Shown here piece after piece: positions 48,600 to 59,324 of a stretch of 64,000 nucleotides of DNA (position 1 is its first letter; every line of letters starts with the position of its first letter). The translations under genes were made by a program, and so were the position numbers. The stretch is from assembly GCF_003350535.1 (NCBI RefSeq), contig NZ_QQBB01000003.1, forward strand, positions 62,001 to 126,000, given 5' to 3'. The DNA comes from Microvirga subterranea (GTDB lineage: Bacteria > Pseudomonadota > Alphaproteobacteria > Rhizobiales > Beijerinckiaceae). A model generated the notes under the pieces. The model saw only the letters and a list, made by a program, of their open reading frames with translations. It was not told where the DNA came from and did no database searches.

Positions 48600-48808
48600 C
48601 TTCGCGTTCGCTCCGGCCGGGGGCTGAACGGACGGTGCGGCTTTGCCGTACAGGGTCTTCGCAGACCCGTCGTCCCGTGTCTCCGCCTTCGACAACCGCT
48701 CGGGCCTTGCAGGCTCGAAGGGCTTGGCGCCGATCGGACGCGCGAAACCGGCCCACGGCATCCGAAAACGATTCCCGGGCCTGAACCCAAACCTGAGAAA
48801 GGCCCACT
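48600..48808 (+). other. Long 5' leader of rpsF-rpsR
   Basis: About 200 bases of GC-rich untranslated sequence between the candidate promoter and the S6 start. It can form a hairpin from AGCCCCC (just after the -10) with GGGGGCT. Leaders before rpsF bind the S6:S18 complex in several bacteria; whether this one does cannot be told by eye. Confidence 0.35.
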
Positions 48809-49216
48809 ATGCCTCTCTACGAGCATATCTTTCTGGCTCGCCAGGACGTGACGTCCCAGCAGGTCGAAACGATGGTCGACACGTACAAGGACGTCATTCA
48901 GCAGAATGGCGGCACCGTCGAGAAGACCGAGATGTGGGGCGTGAAGTCCCTCGCCTACCGCATCAAGAAGAACCGCAAGGCGCATTTCACGATGTTCAAC
49001 GTCAACGCCCCCGCTCAGGCGGTGGCCGAGATGGAGCGTCAGATGCGCATCAACGAAGACATCCTTCGTTTCATGACCATCCGCGTCGACGAGCTCGAGA
49101 CCGAGCCGTCCGTGATGATGCAGAAGCGCGACCGCGACGAGCGCAAGGACCGCGAGCGCCGCGAGCGCGACGGTGATGCTCCCGCGTTCGGCGGCAGCGA
49201 AGGCGAGGAGGCTTAA
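48809..49216 (+). CDS. rpsF: 30S ribosomal protein S6
   Basis: 135 residues. Begins '[20 protein letters not shown]' and has '[20 protein letters not shown]', typical S6, with a charged, disordered tail ('[16 protein letters not shown]') longer than in E. coli. Binds 16S rRNA as a heterodimer with S18, whose gene begins two bases downstream. Start preceded by AGAAAGG. Confidence 0.97.
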   Translation: MPLYEHIFLARQDVTSQQVETMVDTYKDVIQQNGGTVEKTEMWGVKSLAYRIKKNRKAHFTMFNVNAPAQAVAEMERQMRINEDILRFMTIRVDELETEPSVMMQKRDRDERKDRERRERDGDAPAFGGSEGEEA

Positions 49217-49218
49217 TC

Positions 49219-49473
49219 ATGGCATTTGGTGCTGGTGGCGCCGGCGGTGGCCGTCGTCCGTTCTTCCGCCGTCGCAAGACCTGCCCGTTCTCGGGCCCGA
49301 ACGCGCCGAAGATCGACTACAAGGACACGAAGCTCCTGTCCCGCTACATCTCGGAGCGCGGCAAGATCGTTCCTTCGCGCATCACGGCCGTGTCGGCCAA
49401 GAAGCAGCGTGAGCTCGCCCAGGCGATCAAGCGCGCCCGCTTCCTGGGCCTGCTGCCCTACGTGATCCGCTAA
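49219..49473 (+). CDS. rpsR: 30S ribosomal protein S18
   Basis: 84 residues. '[20 protein letters not shown]', '[20 protein letters not shown]', '[20 protein letters not shown]', 'LGLLPYVIR'. One cysteine of the ancestral zinc ribbon remains. Directly follows rpsF; the pair is likely regulated together. Confidence 0.97.
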   Translation: MAFGAGGAGGGRRPFFRRRKTCPFSGPNAPKIDYKDTKLLSRYISERGKIVPSRITAVSAKKQRELAQAIKRARFLGLLPYVIR

Positions 49474-49480
49474 AGACCTC

Positions 49481-49509
49481 GACGGGCCGCGCACGGTGTG
49501 CGGCCCGTC
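49481..49509 (+). terminator. Strong hairpin between rpsR and the DUF2232 gene
   Basis: Arms GACGGGCCGCGCAC and GTGTGCGGCCCGTC pair over at least eleven bases. The tail AATCCCCTTTG is not a clean T run, so it may be a partial terminator or RNA-processing site that lowers expression of the downstream genes. Confidence 0.5.
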
Positions 49510-49603
49510 AATCCCCTTTGAAGTCGCCCGTCGGTGTGAACCCGCCGGGTCAGTTGGGGCCGGAGGCCCCTAACCCTGCGAAGAGCAGCGGGACAGCGAG
49601 ACC

Positions 49604-50572
49604 ATGAATTTTGTTGTTACAGGCATAGGCGCGGGCCTCGTTTCGGCCCTTCTGACGGCAGTGGTCCTCAAGGCGACTCCGCTTGCGGCCGTCCTGTACC
49701 TGCTCGCCCCCATCCCGGTCCTGATCGTCTCCCTCGGCTGGAACCACCGGTCCGGCCTGGTCGCGGCCGTCGTGGGCGGCCTGGCGATCGCCGTCTTCCT
49801 GTCGCCCCTGAGCGGCCTCGGATTCGCGCTGGTCACCGCCCTGCCCGCCTGGTGGCTCGCCTACCTCTCCCTGCTGGGACGTCCCAACCCGGACGGGACG
49901 ATGGAATGGTATCCGCTCGGGCGCCTGCTGGCCTGGGTCGCCGGAACCGCGGCGCTGACCATCTTCGCCACCGCGATCATCTCGACAGGAGGCGACTTCG
50001 ACGCTTTCCACGAGAACGCCCGCGAGATTTCCCAGGCCTTCGTGAACCTGCAGTTCCCGCCCTCCGAGAGCGGCTTCGACGCCGAGGACCGCGAGGCGGT
50101 CATCGACCTCTTCGCCCGGGCGACACCCTTCCTGTCGGCCCAGGGGTTCACGGCGGCGCTCGCCCTCTACCTCTGGACCGCCGGCAAGATCGTGTCGATC
50201 TCGAAGCGCCTGCCGCGTCCCTGGCCGGCGGTCTGCGAGCTGATGATGCCGCGCACCGTCGTCATCGCCCTCGCCGTCGCCGTCGTGCTCGCCAGCATCG
50301 GCGGCTTCATCGGCGTGTTCGGCTTCGCCCTGGCGGGCGCCATGTTCATGGCCTTTGCCCTCCAGGGGCTGGCGGCCGTCCACGACCGCACCCGCGGCAA
50401 GTCGGGCCGCGGCTTCCTGCTCGCCGGGCTCTACGTCCTGATCTTCATGACCCAGGGCACGCTCCTCGTCGCCGCGGCCCTGCTCGGCCTCGCCGACACC
50501 CTATTCGGCCTCCGCTACCGGTTCGGATCCGGCAAGGCGGGTCCGAAGCAACCACCCACCCTTTCCCCCTGA
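49604..50572 (+). CDS. DUF2232-family membrane protein
   Basis: 322 residues, about eight membrane helices ('[20 protein letters not shown]', '[20 protein letters not shown]', '[18 protein letters not shown]' and others). Contains '[15 protein letters not shown]'. This gene stands between rpsR and rplI in most Rhizobiales; the family resembles YybS-type proteins of unknown function. Likely part of the ribosomal protein operon, 130 bases after rpsR and 25 before rplI. Confidence 0.85.
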   Translation: MNFVVTGIGAGLVSALLTAVVLKATPLAAVLYLLAPIPVLIVSLGWNHRSGLVAAVVGGLAIAVFLSPLSGLGFALVTALPAWWLAYLSLLGRPNPDGTMEWYPLGRLLAWVAGTAALTIFATAIISTGGDFDAFHENAREISQAFVNLQFPPSESGFDAEDREAVIDLFARATPFLSAQGFTAALALYLWTAGKIVSISKRLPRPWPAVCELMMPRTVVIALAVAVVLASIGGFIGVFGFALAGAMFMAFALQGLAAVHDRTRGKSGRGFLLAGLYVLIFMTQGTLLVAAALLGLADTLFGLRYRFGSGKAGPKQPPTLSP

Positions 50573-50597
50573 TCACGAACGTCAAAGGAGAAAACCG

Positions 50598-51161
50598 ATG
50601 GAAGTGATCCTTCTCGAGCGCGTCGCAAAGCTCGGACAGATGGGCGAGACCGTGAAGGTCCGTCCCGGCTACGCCCGCAACTACCTCCTGGCCCGCGGCA
50701 AGGCGCTGCGCGCCACCAAGGGCAACAAGGAGCACTTCGAGGCTCAGCGCGCCCAGCTCGAGGCCCGCAACCTCGAGCGCCGCAAGGAAGCCGAAGCCGT
50801 CGGCGAGAAGCTGGACGGCCAGAGCTTCACGATCATCCGCCAGGCCGGCGAGACGGGCGTCCTCTACGGATCGGTCTCGACCCGCGACCTCGCCGAGATC
50901 ATGACCGCCGGCGGCTTCACGGTCGACCGCAACCAGATCGTCCTCAACCTGCCGATCAAGACCCTGGGCCTGCACACCGTTCCGGTGTCGCTGCACCCGG
51001 AGGTCGAGGTGAAGGTGACGATCAACGTCGCCCGCAGCCCGGAAGAGGCTGAGCGTCAGGCTCGCGGCGAGCAGGTCACCACCCGCGAGGAGACCAACCT
51101 CGACGATCTCGGCCTCGAGGTCGGCGCCGCGCTGGCGGAGGCCGGCGACGTCGAGCTCTAA
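50598..51161 (+). CDS. rplI: 50S ribosomal protein L9
   Basis: 187 residues. '[20 protein letters not shown]', '[20 protein letters not shown]' is the diagnostic N-domain, then the long helix and the C-domain ('[20 protein letters not shown]'). The tail after residue 150 is an acidic extension common in alphaproteobacteria. AAAGGAGAAAACC before the ATG is a good ribosome-binding site. Confidence 0.97.
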   Translation: MEVILLERVAKLGQMGETVKVRPGYARNYLLARGKALRATKGNKEHFEAQRAQLEARNLERRKEAEAVGEKLDGQSFTIIRQAGETGVLYGSVSTRDLAEIMTAGGFTVDRNQIVLNLPIKTLGLHTVPVSLHPEVEVKVTINVARSPEEAERQARGEQVTTREETNLDDLGLEVGAALAEAGDVEL

Positions 51162-51200
51162 TCGGCCACGGTTGTTAGAGTTCACGTTTTGTTCTAAACT

Positions 51201-51235
51201 GGCGCTCTCCGTCGATTCGACGGGGAGCGCCTTTT
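51201..51235 (+). terminator. Rho-independent terminator after rplI
   Basis: Thirteen-base arms (51201-51213 with 51219-51231, one G-U pair), followed by CTTTTCG. Ends the rpsF-rpsR-rplI transcript; dnaB then needs its own promoter in 51240-51420. Confidence 0.85.
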
Positions 51236-51430
51236 CGTTGGCGGAGCCGCCCGTTCTCGAGTCAAGCGGCCTCACCTGACGCCAAGGCAGGAGATGTGAG
51301 TATCGAGGACAGTGAGGACAATCGGACTGGATGGGAGGCAAGTCTTCATCTGTGTCTGACCGGTCACCTTCGGGCAACCAAATCCGGCTAAAGAGGTCTT
51401 TTACCCCTTCCCTCGTTTTCGGAGCGCCAG

Positions 51431-52924
51431 ATGGCCACCGCCAACGCCCTGATCGCCCGCATTGAGGCCGCCGAGCCGCAATTCCGCTCGCCGCCGAGCA
51501 ACATCGATGCCGAGCAGGCCCTCCTGGGCGCGATCCTGGTCAACAACGACGCCTATTACCGCGTCTCCGACTTCCTTCTGCCCGAGCATTTCATCGAGGA
51601 TCTTCACCGGCGGATCTACGAGGTCGCGACCGACCTCATCAAGGCCGGCAAGGTCGCCACGCCCATCACCATGAAGACCTTCCTGGGCGACCAGGATCTC
51701 GGCGGCGTGACGCCCTACCAGTACCTCGTCCGACTCGCGGGCGAGGCGACGACCGTCATCAACGCCGAGCATTACGGCCGCACCGTCTATGACCTCGCCG
51801 TCCGCCGCAAGCTCATCAGCCTCGGCGAGGACCTGGTCAATGCGGCTTACGATTCGCCGGTAGACAGCGCGCCGCGCGACCAGATCGAGGAGGCGGAACG
51901 CCGCCTCTACGAGCTGGCCGAGACGGGCCGCTACGACGGCGGCTTCCAGCGCTTCTCCGACGCGCTCACCCAGGCCATCGACATGGCGGCCGCGGCATAC
52001 AAGCGCGAGGGCAAGCTCTCCGGCATCTCGACCGGACTCATCGACCTCGACCGGACCCTCGGCGGCCTGCAGCGCTCCGACCTGGTGATCCTCGCGGGCC
52101 GTCCCGCCATGGGCAAGACCTCGCTCGTCACCAACATCGCCTTCAACATCGCCAAGGCCTATCAGGCCGAGAAGCAGCAGGACGGCAATCTGAAGACCGT
52201 CAACGGCGGCATCGTCGGCTTCTTCTCGCTCGAAATGTCGGCCGAGCAGCTTGCGACCCGTATCATCGCCGAGCAGTCGGGCGTCGCCTCCTACAAGATC
52301 CGCCGCGGCGACATGCGCGAGGACGACTTCTACAAGATCACCGAAGCCGCCCGCGAAATGCAGTCGATCCCGTTCTACATCGACCAGACCGGCGGCATCT
52401 CCATCGCCCAGCTCGCCGCCCGCGCCCGCCGCCTCAAGCGCCAGCGCGGTCTCGACGTGCTGATCGTCGACTATCTCCAGCTTCTCTCCGCCTCGGCCAA
52501 GAAGGGCGAGAACCGCGTGCAGGAGCTGACCGAGATCACCACCGGCCTCAAGGCTCTCGCCAAGGAGCTCGAGGTCCCGCTGATCGCCCTGTCCCAGCTC
52601 TCCCGTCAGGTGGAGGCCCGCGACGACAAGCGGCCGCAGCTCGCGGACCTGCGCGAATCGGGCTCGATCGAGCAGGACGCCGACGTGGTCATGTTCGTTT
52701 ACCGCGAGGAGTACTATCTGAAGAACAAGGAGCCGAAACCCGGCACCGAAGAGTACTTCAAGTGGCAGGCTGAAATGGACCAGGTCCACGGCAAGGCGGA
52801 GGTCATCATCGGCAAGCAGCGTCACGGTCCCACGGGCACCGTGCAGCTCGCCTTCCAGGCCGATATCACCCGCTTCACCGACCTGGCGGACGAAGACAAA
52901 CTTCCCGAACGGATGGGCGATTGA
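51431..52924 (+). CDS. dnaB: Replicative DNA helicase
   Basis: 497 residues. Hexameric helicase that unwinds DNA at the fork. N-terminal domain ('NIDAEQALLGAILVNNDAYY') and RecA-like C-domain with Walker A 'GRPAMGKTSLV', 'GFFSLEMSAEQLATRII', Walker B 'VLIVDYLQLL', 'ALSQLSRQVEARDDKRPQLA' and 'DLRESGSIEQDADVVMF'. No intein. Its stop codon overlaps the TTG start of alr by four bases. Confidence 0.97.
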   Translation: MATANALIARIEAAEPQFRSPPSNIDAEQALLGAILVNNDAYYRVSDFLLPEHFIEDLHRRIYEVATDLIKAGKVATPITMKTFLGDQDLGGVTPYQYLVRLAGEATTVINAEHYGRTVYDLAVRRKLISLGEDLVNAAYDSPVDSAPRDQIEEAERRLYELAETGRYDGGFQRFSDALTQAIDMAAAAYKREGKLSGISTGLIDLDRTLGGLQRSDLVILAGRPAMGKTSLVTNIAFNIAKAYQAEKQQDGNLKTVNGGIVGFFSLEMSAEQLATRIIAEQSGVASYKIRRGDMREDDFYKITEAAREMQSIPFYIDQTGGISIAQLAARARRLKRQRGLDVLIVDYLQLLSASAKKGENRVQELTEITTGLKALAKELEVPLIALSQLSRQVEARDDKRPQLADLRESGSIEQDADVVMFVYREEYYLKNKEPKPGTEEYFKWQAEMDQVHGKAEVIIGKQRHGPTGTVQLAFQADITRFTDLADEDKLPERMGD

Positions 52925-54084
52925 CCAAGCTGAACTCCCGAATCGAAACGACCGGCCGCATCCCAGACGAGGCGGCCGGCGGTCTCCTTCACATCGACCT
53001 CGACGCGCTGGCGGCGAACTGGCGCGCCCTGCGCGACAGCGCGGGCGGCGCGGAAACGGCCGCGGTCGTCAAGGCGAACGCCTACGGCACCGGCATCGAG
53101 CAGGCCGTCCCGGCCCTTCTCCGGGCGGGCTGCCGCACCTTCTTCGTGGCTCACCTGAGCGAGGCGATCCGCGCCCGCGCTGTGGCGCCGGACGCCACGA
53201 TCTACGTGCTGAACGGGCTTCTGACCGGCACCGGCCCGACCTACGCTGAGCACGACCTGCGACCGGTCCTCGGCTCCCGGGATGAGATCGAGGAATGGGC
53301 CGCCTTCTCCCGCGCCCAGGGCTCCCGCCTGAGGGCCGCGATCCACGTCGACACCGGCATGAACCGGCTCGGCCTCACGGTTTCGGAGAGCCTGGAGCTC
53401 GGCGGCCGGGACGTGCTGCGGGATTTCGAGCCCGCCCTGCTCATGAGCCATTTCGTCGGCGCGGAGGAGAGCGAGAATCCCCTCAACACCCGTCAGATCG
53501 ATGCCTTCCGGGCGGTCCGTCAAGCGCTGCCGGGCATTCCCGCGTCGCTGGCCAATTCCTCCGGCATCTATCTGGCTCAGAAGCCGCATTTCGATCTCGT
53601 GCGACCGGGCTACGCCCTCTACGGCGGCAACCCGACGCCCGATCAAGCCAATCCGATGCGCCCAGTCGTCGGGCTGGAGGGCCGCATCGTCCAGCTGCGC
53701 TGGGTCGAGGCGGACGAGACCGTCGGCTACAACGGCCGCTGGACCGCCACGAGCCGCCGCCGCATCGCCACCATCTCGGTCGGCTATGCGGACGGTTATC
53801 CGCGCTCGGCGAGCGCCCGCGGCCACAGCGGGGAGACGCTCCTCGCCGGCATGGCGCTGGTCGCCGGCCGCCCCTGCCCCTTTGCGGGCACCGTCTCCAT
53901 GGACCTGATCACGATCGACGTGACCGAAGCGGCCGACCAGGTGAAGCGCGGCGACTCGGTCACGCTGATCGGCGGCGACCTGACGGTGGACGAGGTCGGC
54001 CGCCGGGCCGGCACGATCGGCTACGAGATCCTGACCAACCTGCGCGCCCGCTACGCCCGCACCTATCGCGGGGGCGAAGGCTGA
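52921..54084 (+). CDS. alr: Alanine racemase
   Basis: 387 residues. PLP enzyme making D-alanine for peptidoglycan. PLP lysine K51 in 'AAVVKANAYGTG', 'NSSGIYL', 'RPGYALYGGNP' and catalytic tyrosine in 'ATISVGYADGYPRSASA', with 'VSMDLITIDVTEA'. Starts at TTG 52921, overlapping the dnaB stop, so translation is coupled; no ATG gives a full-length N-terminus. Its stop shares a base with the radA ATG. Confidence 0.95.
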   Translation: MTKLNSRIETTGRIPDEAAGGLLHIDLDALAANWRALRDSAGGAETAAVVKANAYGTGIEQAVPALLRAGCRTFFVAHLSEAIRARAVAPDATIYVLNGLLTGTGPTYAEHDLRPVLGSRDEIEEWAAFSRAQGSRLRAAIHVDTGMNRLGLTVSESLELGGRDVLRDFEPALLMSHFVGAEESENPLNTRQIDAFRAVRQALPGIPASLANSSGIYLAQKPHFDLVRPGYALYGGNPTPDQANPMRPVVGLEGRIVQLRWVEADETVGYNGRWTATSRRRIATISVGYADGYPRSASARGHSGETLLAGMALVAGRPCPFAGTVSMDLITIDVTEAADQVKRGDSVTLIGGDLTVDEVGRRAGTIGYEILTNLRARYARTYRGGEG

Positions 54085-55484
54085 TGGCGAAGCGTCAGCC
54101 CTCCTTCGCCTGCCAGAGCTGCGGCGCCGTCTACAACCGTTGGAAAGGCAAGTGCGAGGCCTGCGGCGGGTGGAACACCATCGCCGAGGAAACGGGCTCG
54201 GCCAATCCCATGGTCGGGCCGGCCGCGACGCGCCCCTCCCGCGCCAAGGGGCGGGTCTTCCCGCTCGAGGGCCTGTCGGGCGACACAAAGGAGGCGCCCC
54301 GCACCCCGTCCGGAATCGCAGAGCTCGACCGGGTCACGGGCGGCGGCTTCGTGAACGGCTCGATCATCCTCCTCGGCGGCGACCCCGGCATCGGCAAGTC
54401 GACCCTGCTGATGCAGGCCTCGGCGGCACTCGCCAACCGCGGGCACCGCGTCGCCTACATCTCGGGCGAGGAGGCGGTGGCGCAGGTGCGCCTGCGGGCC
54501 GAACGGCTCGGCCTCGGCCAGGCGCCGGTGGAGCTCGCCTCCGAGACCAACGTGGAGGACATCGTCGCGACCCTCTCGCAGGGGCCCCGTCCCGCGCTCG
54601 CCATCATCGACTCGATCCAGACCATGTGGACCGAGACGGTGGAATCCGCTCCCGGCACGGTGACCCAGGTGCGCGGCAGCGCCCAGGCCCTGATCCGCTT
54701 CGCCAAGACCACGGGCACGGCCGTGATCCTGGTCGGCCACGTGACCAAGGACGGCCAGATCGCCGGACCGCGCGTCGTCGAGCACATGGTCGACGCGGTG
54801 GTCTCCTTCGAGGGCGATACCGGGCACCATTTCCGGATCCTCCGGGCCGTGAAGAACCGCTTCGGCCCGACCGACGAGATCGGCGTCTTCGAGATGTCAG
54901 ACCGGGGCCTGCGCGAGGTCCCCAACCCGTCCGAGCTGTTCCTGGCGGGCCGCGACCTCGCGACGCCGGGGACCGCCGTCTTCGCCGGCATGGAGGGAAC
55001 CCGCCCGCTCCTCGTGGAAATCCAGGCTCTCGTGGCGCCCTCCTCCCTCGGCACGCCCCGCCGCGCGGTCGTTGGCTGGGACCAGAACCGCCTTTCGATG
55101 GTGCTGGCCGTGCTGGAAGCCCATGGCGGCCTGAAGCTCGGCATGCACGACGTGTATCTGAACGTCGCAGGCGGCCTGCGGATCAGCGAGCCCGCCGCGG
55201 ATCTCGCCGCCGCCGCGGCGCTGATTTCGTCCCTCTCGGGCTCGCCCCTGCCGCCCGACACGGTCTATTTCGGCGAAATGGGCCTCTCGGGAGCCATTCG
55301 GCCGGTCGCCCAGGAGCAGGCCCGCCTGAAGGAGGCGGCCAAGCTCGGCTTCTCCAATGCGGTCTCGCCCGCCCCGAGAGTGGAGAAGAACGGCAAGGAG
55401 CGCCTGCCCCTGCCGGCTTCGTCGATCGGCCACATCACGGACCTCGTGGCGGGGATCGCCGCACGCCGTCGGAAGGCGTCCTAA
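54084..55484 (+). CDS. radA: DNA repair protein RadA
   Basis: 466 residues. Branch-migration helicase in recombinational repair. C4 zinc finger C10, C13, C24, C27 ('SFACQSCGAVYNRWKGKCEA'), Walker A 'GGDPGIGKSTLLMQ', 'YISGEEAVAQVRLRAERLG', KNRFG motif in 'RAVKNRFGPTDEIGVF', and the Lon-like C-terminal domain ('MHDVYLNVAGGLRISEPAAD'). The ATG at 54084 overlaps the alr stop by one base. The same frame is open much further upstream inside alr but is not coding there. Confidence 0.96.
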   Translation: MAKRQPSFACQSCGAVYNRWKGKCEACGGWNTIAEETGSANPMVGPAATRPSRAKGRVFPLEGLSGDTKEAPRTPSGIAELDRVTGGGFVNGSIILLGGDPGIGKSTLLMQASAALANRGHRVAYISGEEAVAQVRLRAERLGLGQAPVELASETNVEDIVATLSQGPRPALAIIDSIQTMWTETVESAPGTVTQVRGSAQALIRFAKTTGTAVILVGHVTKDGQIAGPRVVEHMVDAVVSFEGDTGHHFRILRAVKNRFGPTDEIGVFEMSDRGLREVPNPSELFLAGRDLATPGTAVFAGMEGTRPLLVEIQALVAPSSLGTPRRAVVGWDQNRLSMVLAVLEAHGGLKLGMHDVYLNVAGGLRISEPAADLAAAAALISSLSGSPLPPDTVYFGEMGLSGAIRPVAQEQARLKEAAKLGFSNAVSPAPRVEKNGKERLPLPASSIGHITDLVAGIAARRRKAS

Positions 55485-55533
55485 CGTCGGCGCAATGTGA
55501 TTCTTCGGCAACAGGATCAGCCATTCGGCCTAG

Positions 55534-55653
55534 TTGACATATAGTTACATTCGGGTTTGTTGGAATAAGCCTAAACTACCCGCTATGATTACTTCCTAGT
55601 GGTTAGTTCCTGGGGAAACCCGGGATTTTCGAACCTATTCCAGGGGACCCAGC
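55534..55653 (+). promoter_or_regulatory. Leader of the RTX protein gene with a -35-like element
   Basis: TTGACA at 55534-55539 in an unusually AT-rich stretch; no clean -10 box at the right distance. AGGGGACC stands just before the ATG. Likely the promoter region of the following gene. Confidence 0.35.
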
Positions 55654-56862
55654 ATGGCTGATCCGACGATCACTCTCTCTGCAAGCTCTATTGCCGAAAA
55701 CCTCCAGGACCGCACTCTCATCGGAGTGCTCTCCGTCGCAAACGGGGCAAATGGAGAGACGTTCACATATAGCCTCACTGGCAGCCTGAGCGATCGTTTC
55801 GAGATCGTGGGCAATCAGCTTTTCGCGAAGGCCGGCTACCCGTTCGACTTCGAGGCCATGAGCAGCCTCGACATCACGATCTCTGCGGAGAGCAACACCA
55901 CTGGTGGAACGGACGTCGCGGACAAGTCCTTCCGGCTCAGTGTCACGGACGTCAACGAAGCGCCGACCGACATCCTGCTGTCGAAGGCGATCGTATCGGA
56001 GACCGCCAAGGCCGGGACCGAGATCGGGCTTCTGACCGCTGTCGATCCGGATCGTCCGGAAGTCTCTGCAGCGGTGATGCCGACGTTCACTCTGCTGGAC
56101 AACGCCGGCGGTCGCTTCCAGATCGTCGACGGCAAGCTGGTCGTAGCCGAAGGCGCCACCTTCGACTTCGAAACGGCACCCTCGCTCCAGATCAAGGTCA
56201 AGGTCACGGATGCAGGCAGCCTGAACTTCGAGAAGACGCTGACGATCAACGTCACCGACGTCAGCGAGATCGGCGGCTCCTCGCGCAACGAAAAGCTCAA
56301 GGGCACAGAGAGCGCGGACGTCATCAACGGCGGCGCAGGCAACGACTGGATCTGGGGACTGGGCGGTGACGATGTCATCAACGGCGGCGCCGGCAAGGAC
56401 ATCCTCTACGGCGGAGCCGGCGCGGACACCTTCGTGTTCGACACGCCCTTCAAGAAGGGCCATTTCGACCAGATCCGCGACTTCAAGTCCGGCGAGGACA
56501 AGATCCAGTTCGACCTAAACGCCCTGAAGTCGTTCAAGGTCAAGGCCGGAAAGAGCGATCTCCTCGCTTTCGGAAAGAAGGGCGGCAAGCCGGACGACAA
56601 GGGTGGAAAGCCCGACAAGGGCGGCAAGCCGGAGAAGAAGTCCTCGGTCGGGCTCGACAAGGTCTTCAAGGAAGGCAAGCTGGAGAAGAAGTTCTTCACC
56701 ATCGGCACCACGTCCAAGGATGGGAACGACTTCGTCGTCTACAACAAGAAGAACGGCACCGTTTACCTCGATGTCGACGGCTCCGGCAGCGCCAAGCCGA
56801 TCGAGATCCTCAAGGTGAAGCCCGGCACCACCGTCCTCTTCGACGACTTCCTGTTCATCTGA
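55654..56862 (+). CDS. RTX calcium-binding exported protein with cadherin-like domains
   Basis: 402 residues, no signal peptide. Two cadherin-like domains (about 4-105 'TITLSASSIAENLQD', and 106-208 'NEAPTDILLSKAIVSETA'), then five canonical calcium nonapeptides at about 219-265 ('GTESADVINGGAGNDWIW', 'GGDDVINGGAGKDILYGG'). A lysine/glycine linker 'GGKPDDKGGKPDKGGKPEKK' interrupts a C-terminal module shared with the protein at 28553-30859 ('KKFFTIG..', 'DFVVYNKKNGTVYLDVDGSG'). Expected type I secretion and calcium-dependent folding outside the cell. Inserted between radA and cvpA in an otherwise conserved order. Confidence 0.9.
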   Translation: MADPTITLSASSIAENLQDRTLIGVLSVANGANGETFTYSLTGSLSDRFEIVGNQLFAKAGYPFDFEAMSSLDITISAESNTTGGTDVADKSFRLSVTDVNEAPTDILLSKAIVSETAKAGTEIGLLTAVDPDRPEVSAAVMPTFTLLDNAGGRFQIVDGKLVVAEGATFDFETAPSLQIKVKVTDAGSLNFEKTLTINVTDVSEIGGSSRNEKLKGTESADVINGGAGNDWIWGLGGDDVINGGAGKDILYGGAGADTFVFDTPFKKGHFDQIRDFKSGEDKIQFDLNALKSFKVKAGKSDLLAFGKKGGKPDDKGGKPDKGGKPEKKSSVGLDKVFKEGKLEKKFFTIGTTSKDGNDFVVYNKKNGTVYLDVDGSGSAKPIEILKVKPGTTVLFDDFLFI

Positions 56863-56887
56863 GCGGGAACTCCGCAGCAATGTCAGG

Positions 56888-56925
56888 AAAGGCCCCGGAG
56901 ACGGCTCTCCGGGGCCTTTCTCGTT
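56888..56925 (+). terminator. Rho-independent terminator
   Basis: Twelve-base perfect arms (56888-56899 and 56908-56919), eight-base loop, then CTCGTTTG. Ends the RTX gene. Confidence 0.85.
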
Positions 56926-57104
56926 TGTGGTGCGGGACTGCGCCATCCTCCGGCCACAGATGTCGTTGCGAAATCCAGGCCGTTTCCGGCCACCAGCGCC
57001 TGTACGACTCCAAGGGTGACGAATGGAATTCTTGAGGGTATACAGCCCAGGCCTTGAACCCGCGAAGGCGGCTCCCACCCTGTTTTGTGCGTTAGGCTTG
57101 GCTC

Positions 57105-57716
57105 ATGCCCTTTTCTGTTTTGGACCTGGTCGTCCTCGGCGTCGTTCTGATCTCGGCCCTCCTGGCTGCCGTGCGCGGCTTCACGCGTGAAGTGCTGGCG
57201 ATCGTCGCCTGGGCCGTGGCGGCCGCCGCTGCCTGGTACCTGCACCCGATGGCACTGCCCCTCGCGCAGCAATATATCAGCAGCAACACGGTGTCCCTGG
57301 TCGCGGCCATCGGCGGCATCTTCGTGGTGACCCTGATCATCGTGTCAATCATCACGGTGCAGATCTCCGATCTGATCCTCGATTCCCGCATCGGGGCGCT
57401 CGACCGCACCCTCGGCCTGTTCTTCGGCGCCGCCCGCGGCTTCCTGATCTGCGTGATCGGCTGGGCCTTCATGGGCTGGCTGCTCCAGGGCAAGAACCCT
57501 GACTGGGCGGCGACTTCCAAGACGCGGCCAGCCATGGAGAACACCCGCGACAGCATCATCGCGATGCTGCCGGAGAATGCCGAGGCCCTGATCCAGCGCC
57601 TGCGGGACAAGGGAGCTCCCGAGAACGAGCCGGCCGAGCCGGCGGAGCCCGATCCGCAGCGCGGCACCGCACCGGCGGCGCCCGCACCGGCCCAGCCTCC
57701 GCAGCGGCGCGGCTGA
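57105..57716 (+). CDS. CvpA-family membrane protein
   Basis: 203 residues with four membrane helices ('VLDLVVLGVVLISALLAAV', 'LAIVAWAVAAAAAWYL', 'LVAAIGGIFVVTLIIVSII', 'LFFGAARGFLICVIGWAFM') and the family feature 'GALDRTLGLFFGAARGF'. The C-terminal 60 residues are charged then proline-rich. CvpA is tied to colicin V production in E. coli and to envelope stress; precise role unknown. As in many bacteria, purF follows (109 bases). Confidence 0.9.
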   Translation: MPFSVLDLVVLGVVLISALLAAVRGFTREVLAIVAWAVAAAAAWYLHPMALPLAQQYISSNTVSLVAAIGGIFVVTLIIVSIITVQISDLILDSRIGALDRTLGLFFGAARGFLICVIGWAFMGWLLQGKNPDWAATSKTRPAMENTRDSIIAMLPENAEALIQRLRDKGAPENEPAEPAEPDPQRGTAPAAPAPAQPPQRRG

Positions 57717-57824
57717 TCCATTCGGCCCGCGCAAGCGGGGGCGGCATGAAGAGACATTGGCGATCGGCGTGGGAGTGAATACATAGCGCTCTCACGCCTT
57801 TGGTTTTGGCGTGCATCCAAGGAC

Positions 57825-59318
<1,494 letters not shown>

Positions 59319-59324
59319 TCGATC

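Noticed and set aside
53295..54083. Open frame continuing upstream of radA within alr
   Set aside because: Same frame as radA by chance in GC-rich DNA; the codons overlap the well-conserved alr gene and have no similarity to RadA before the ATG at 54084.
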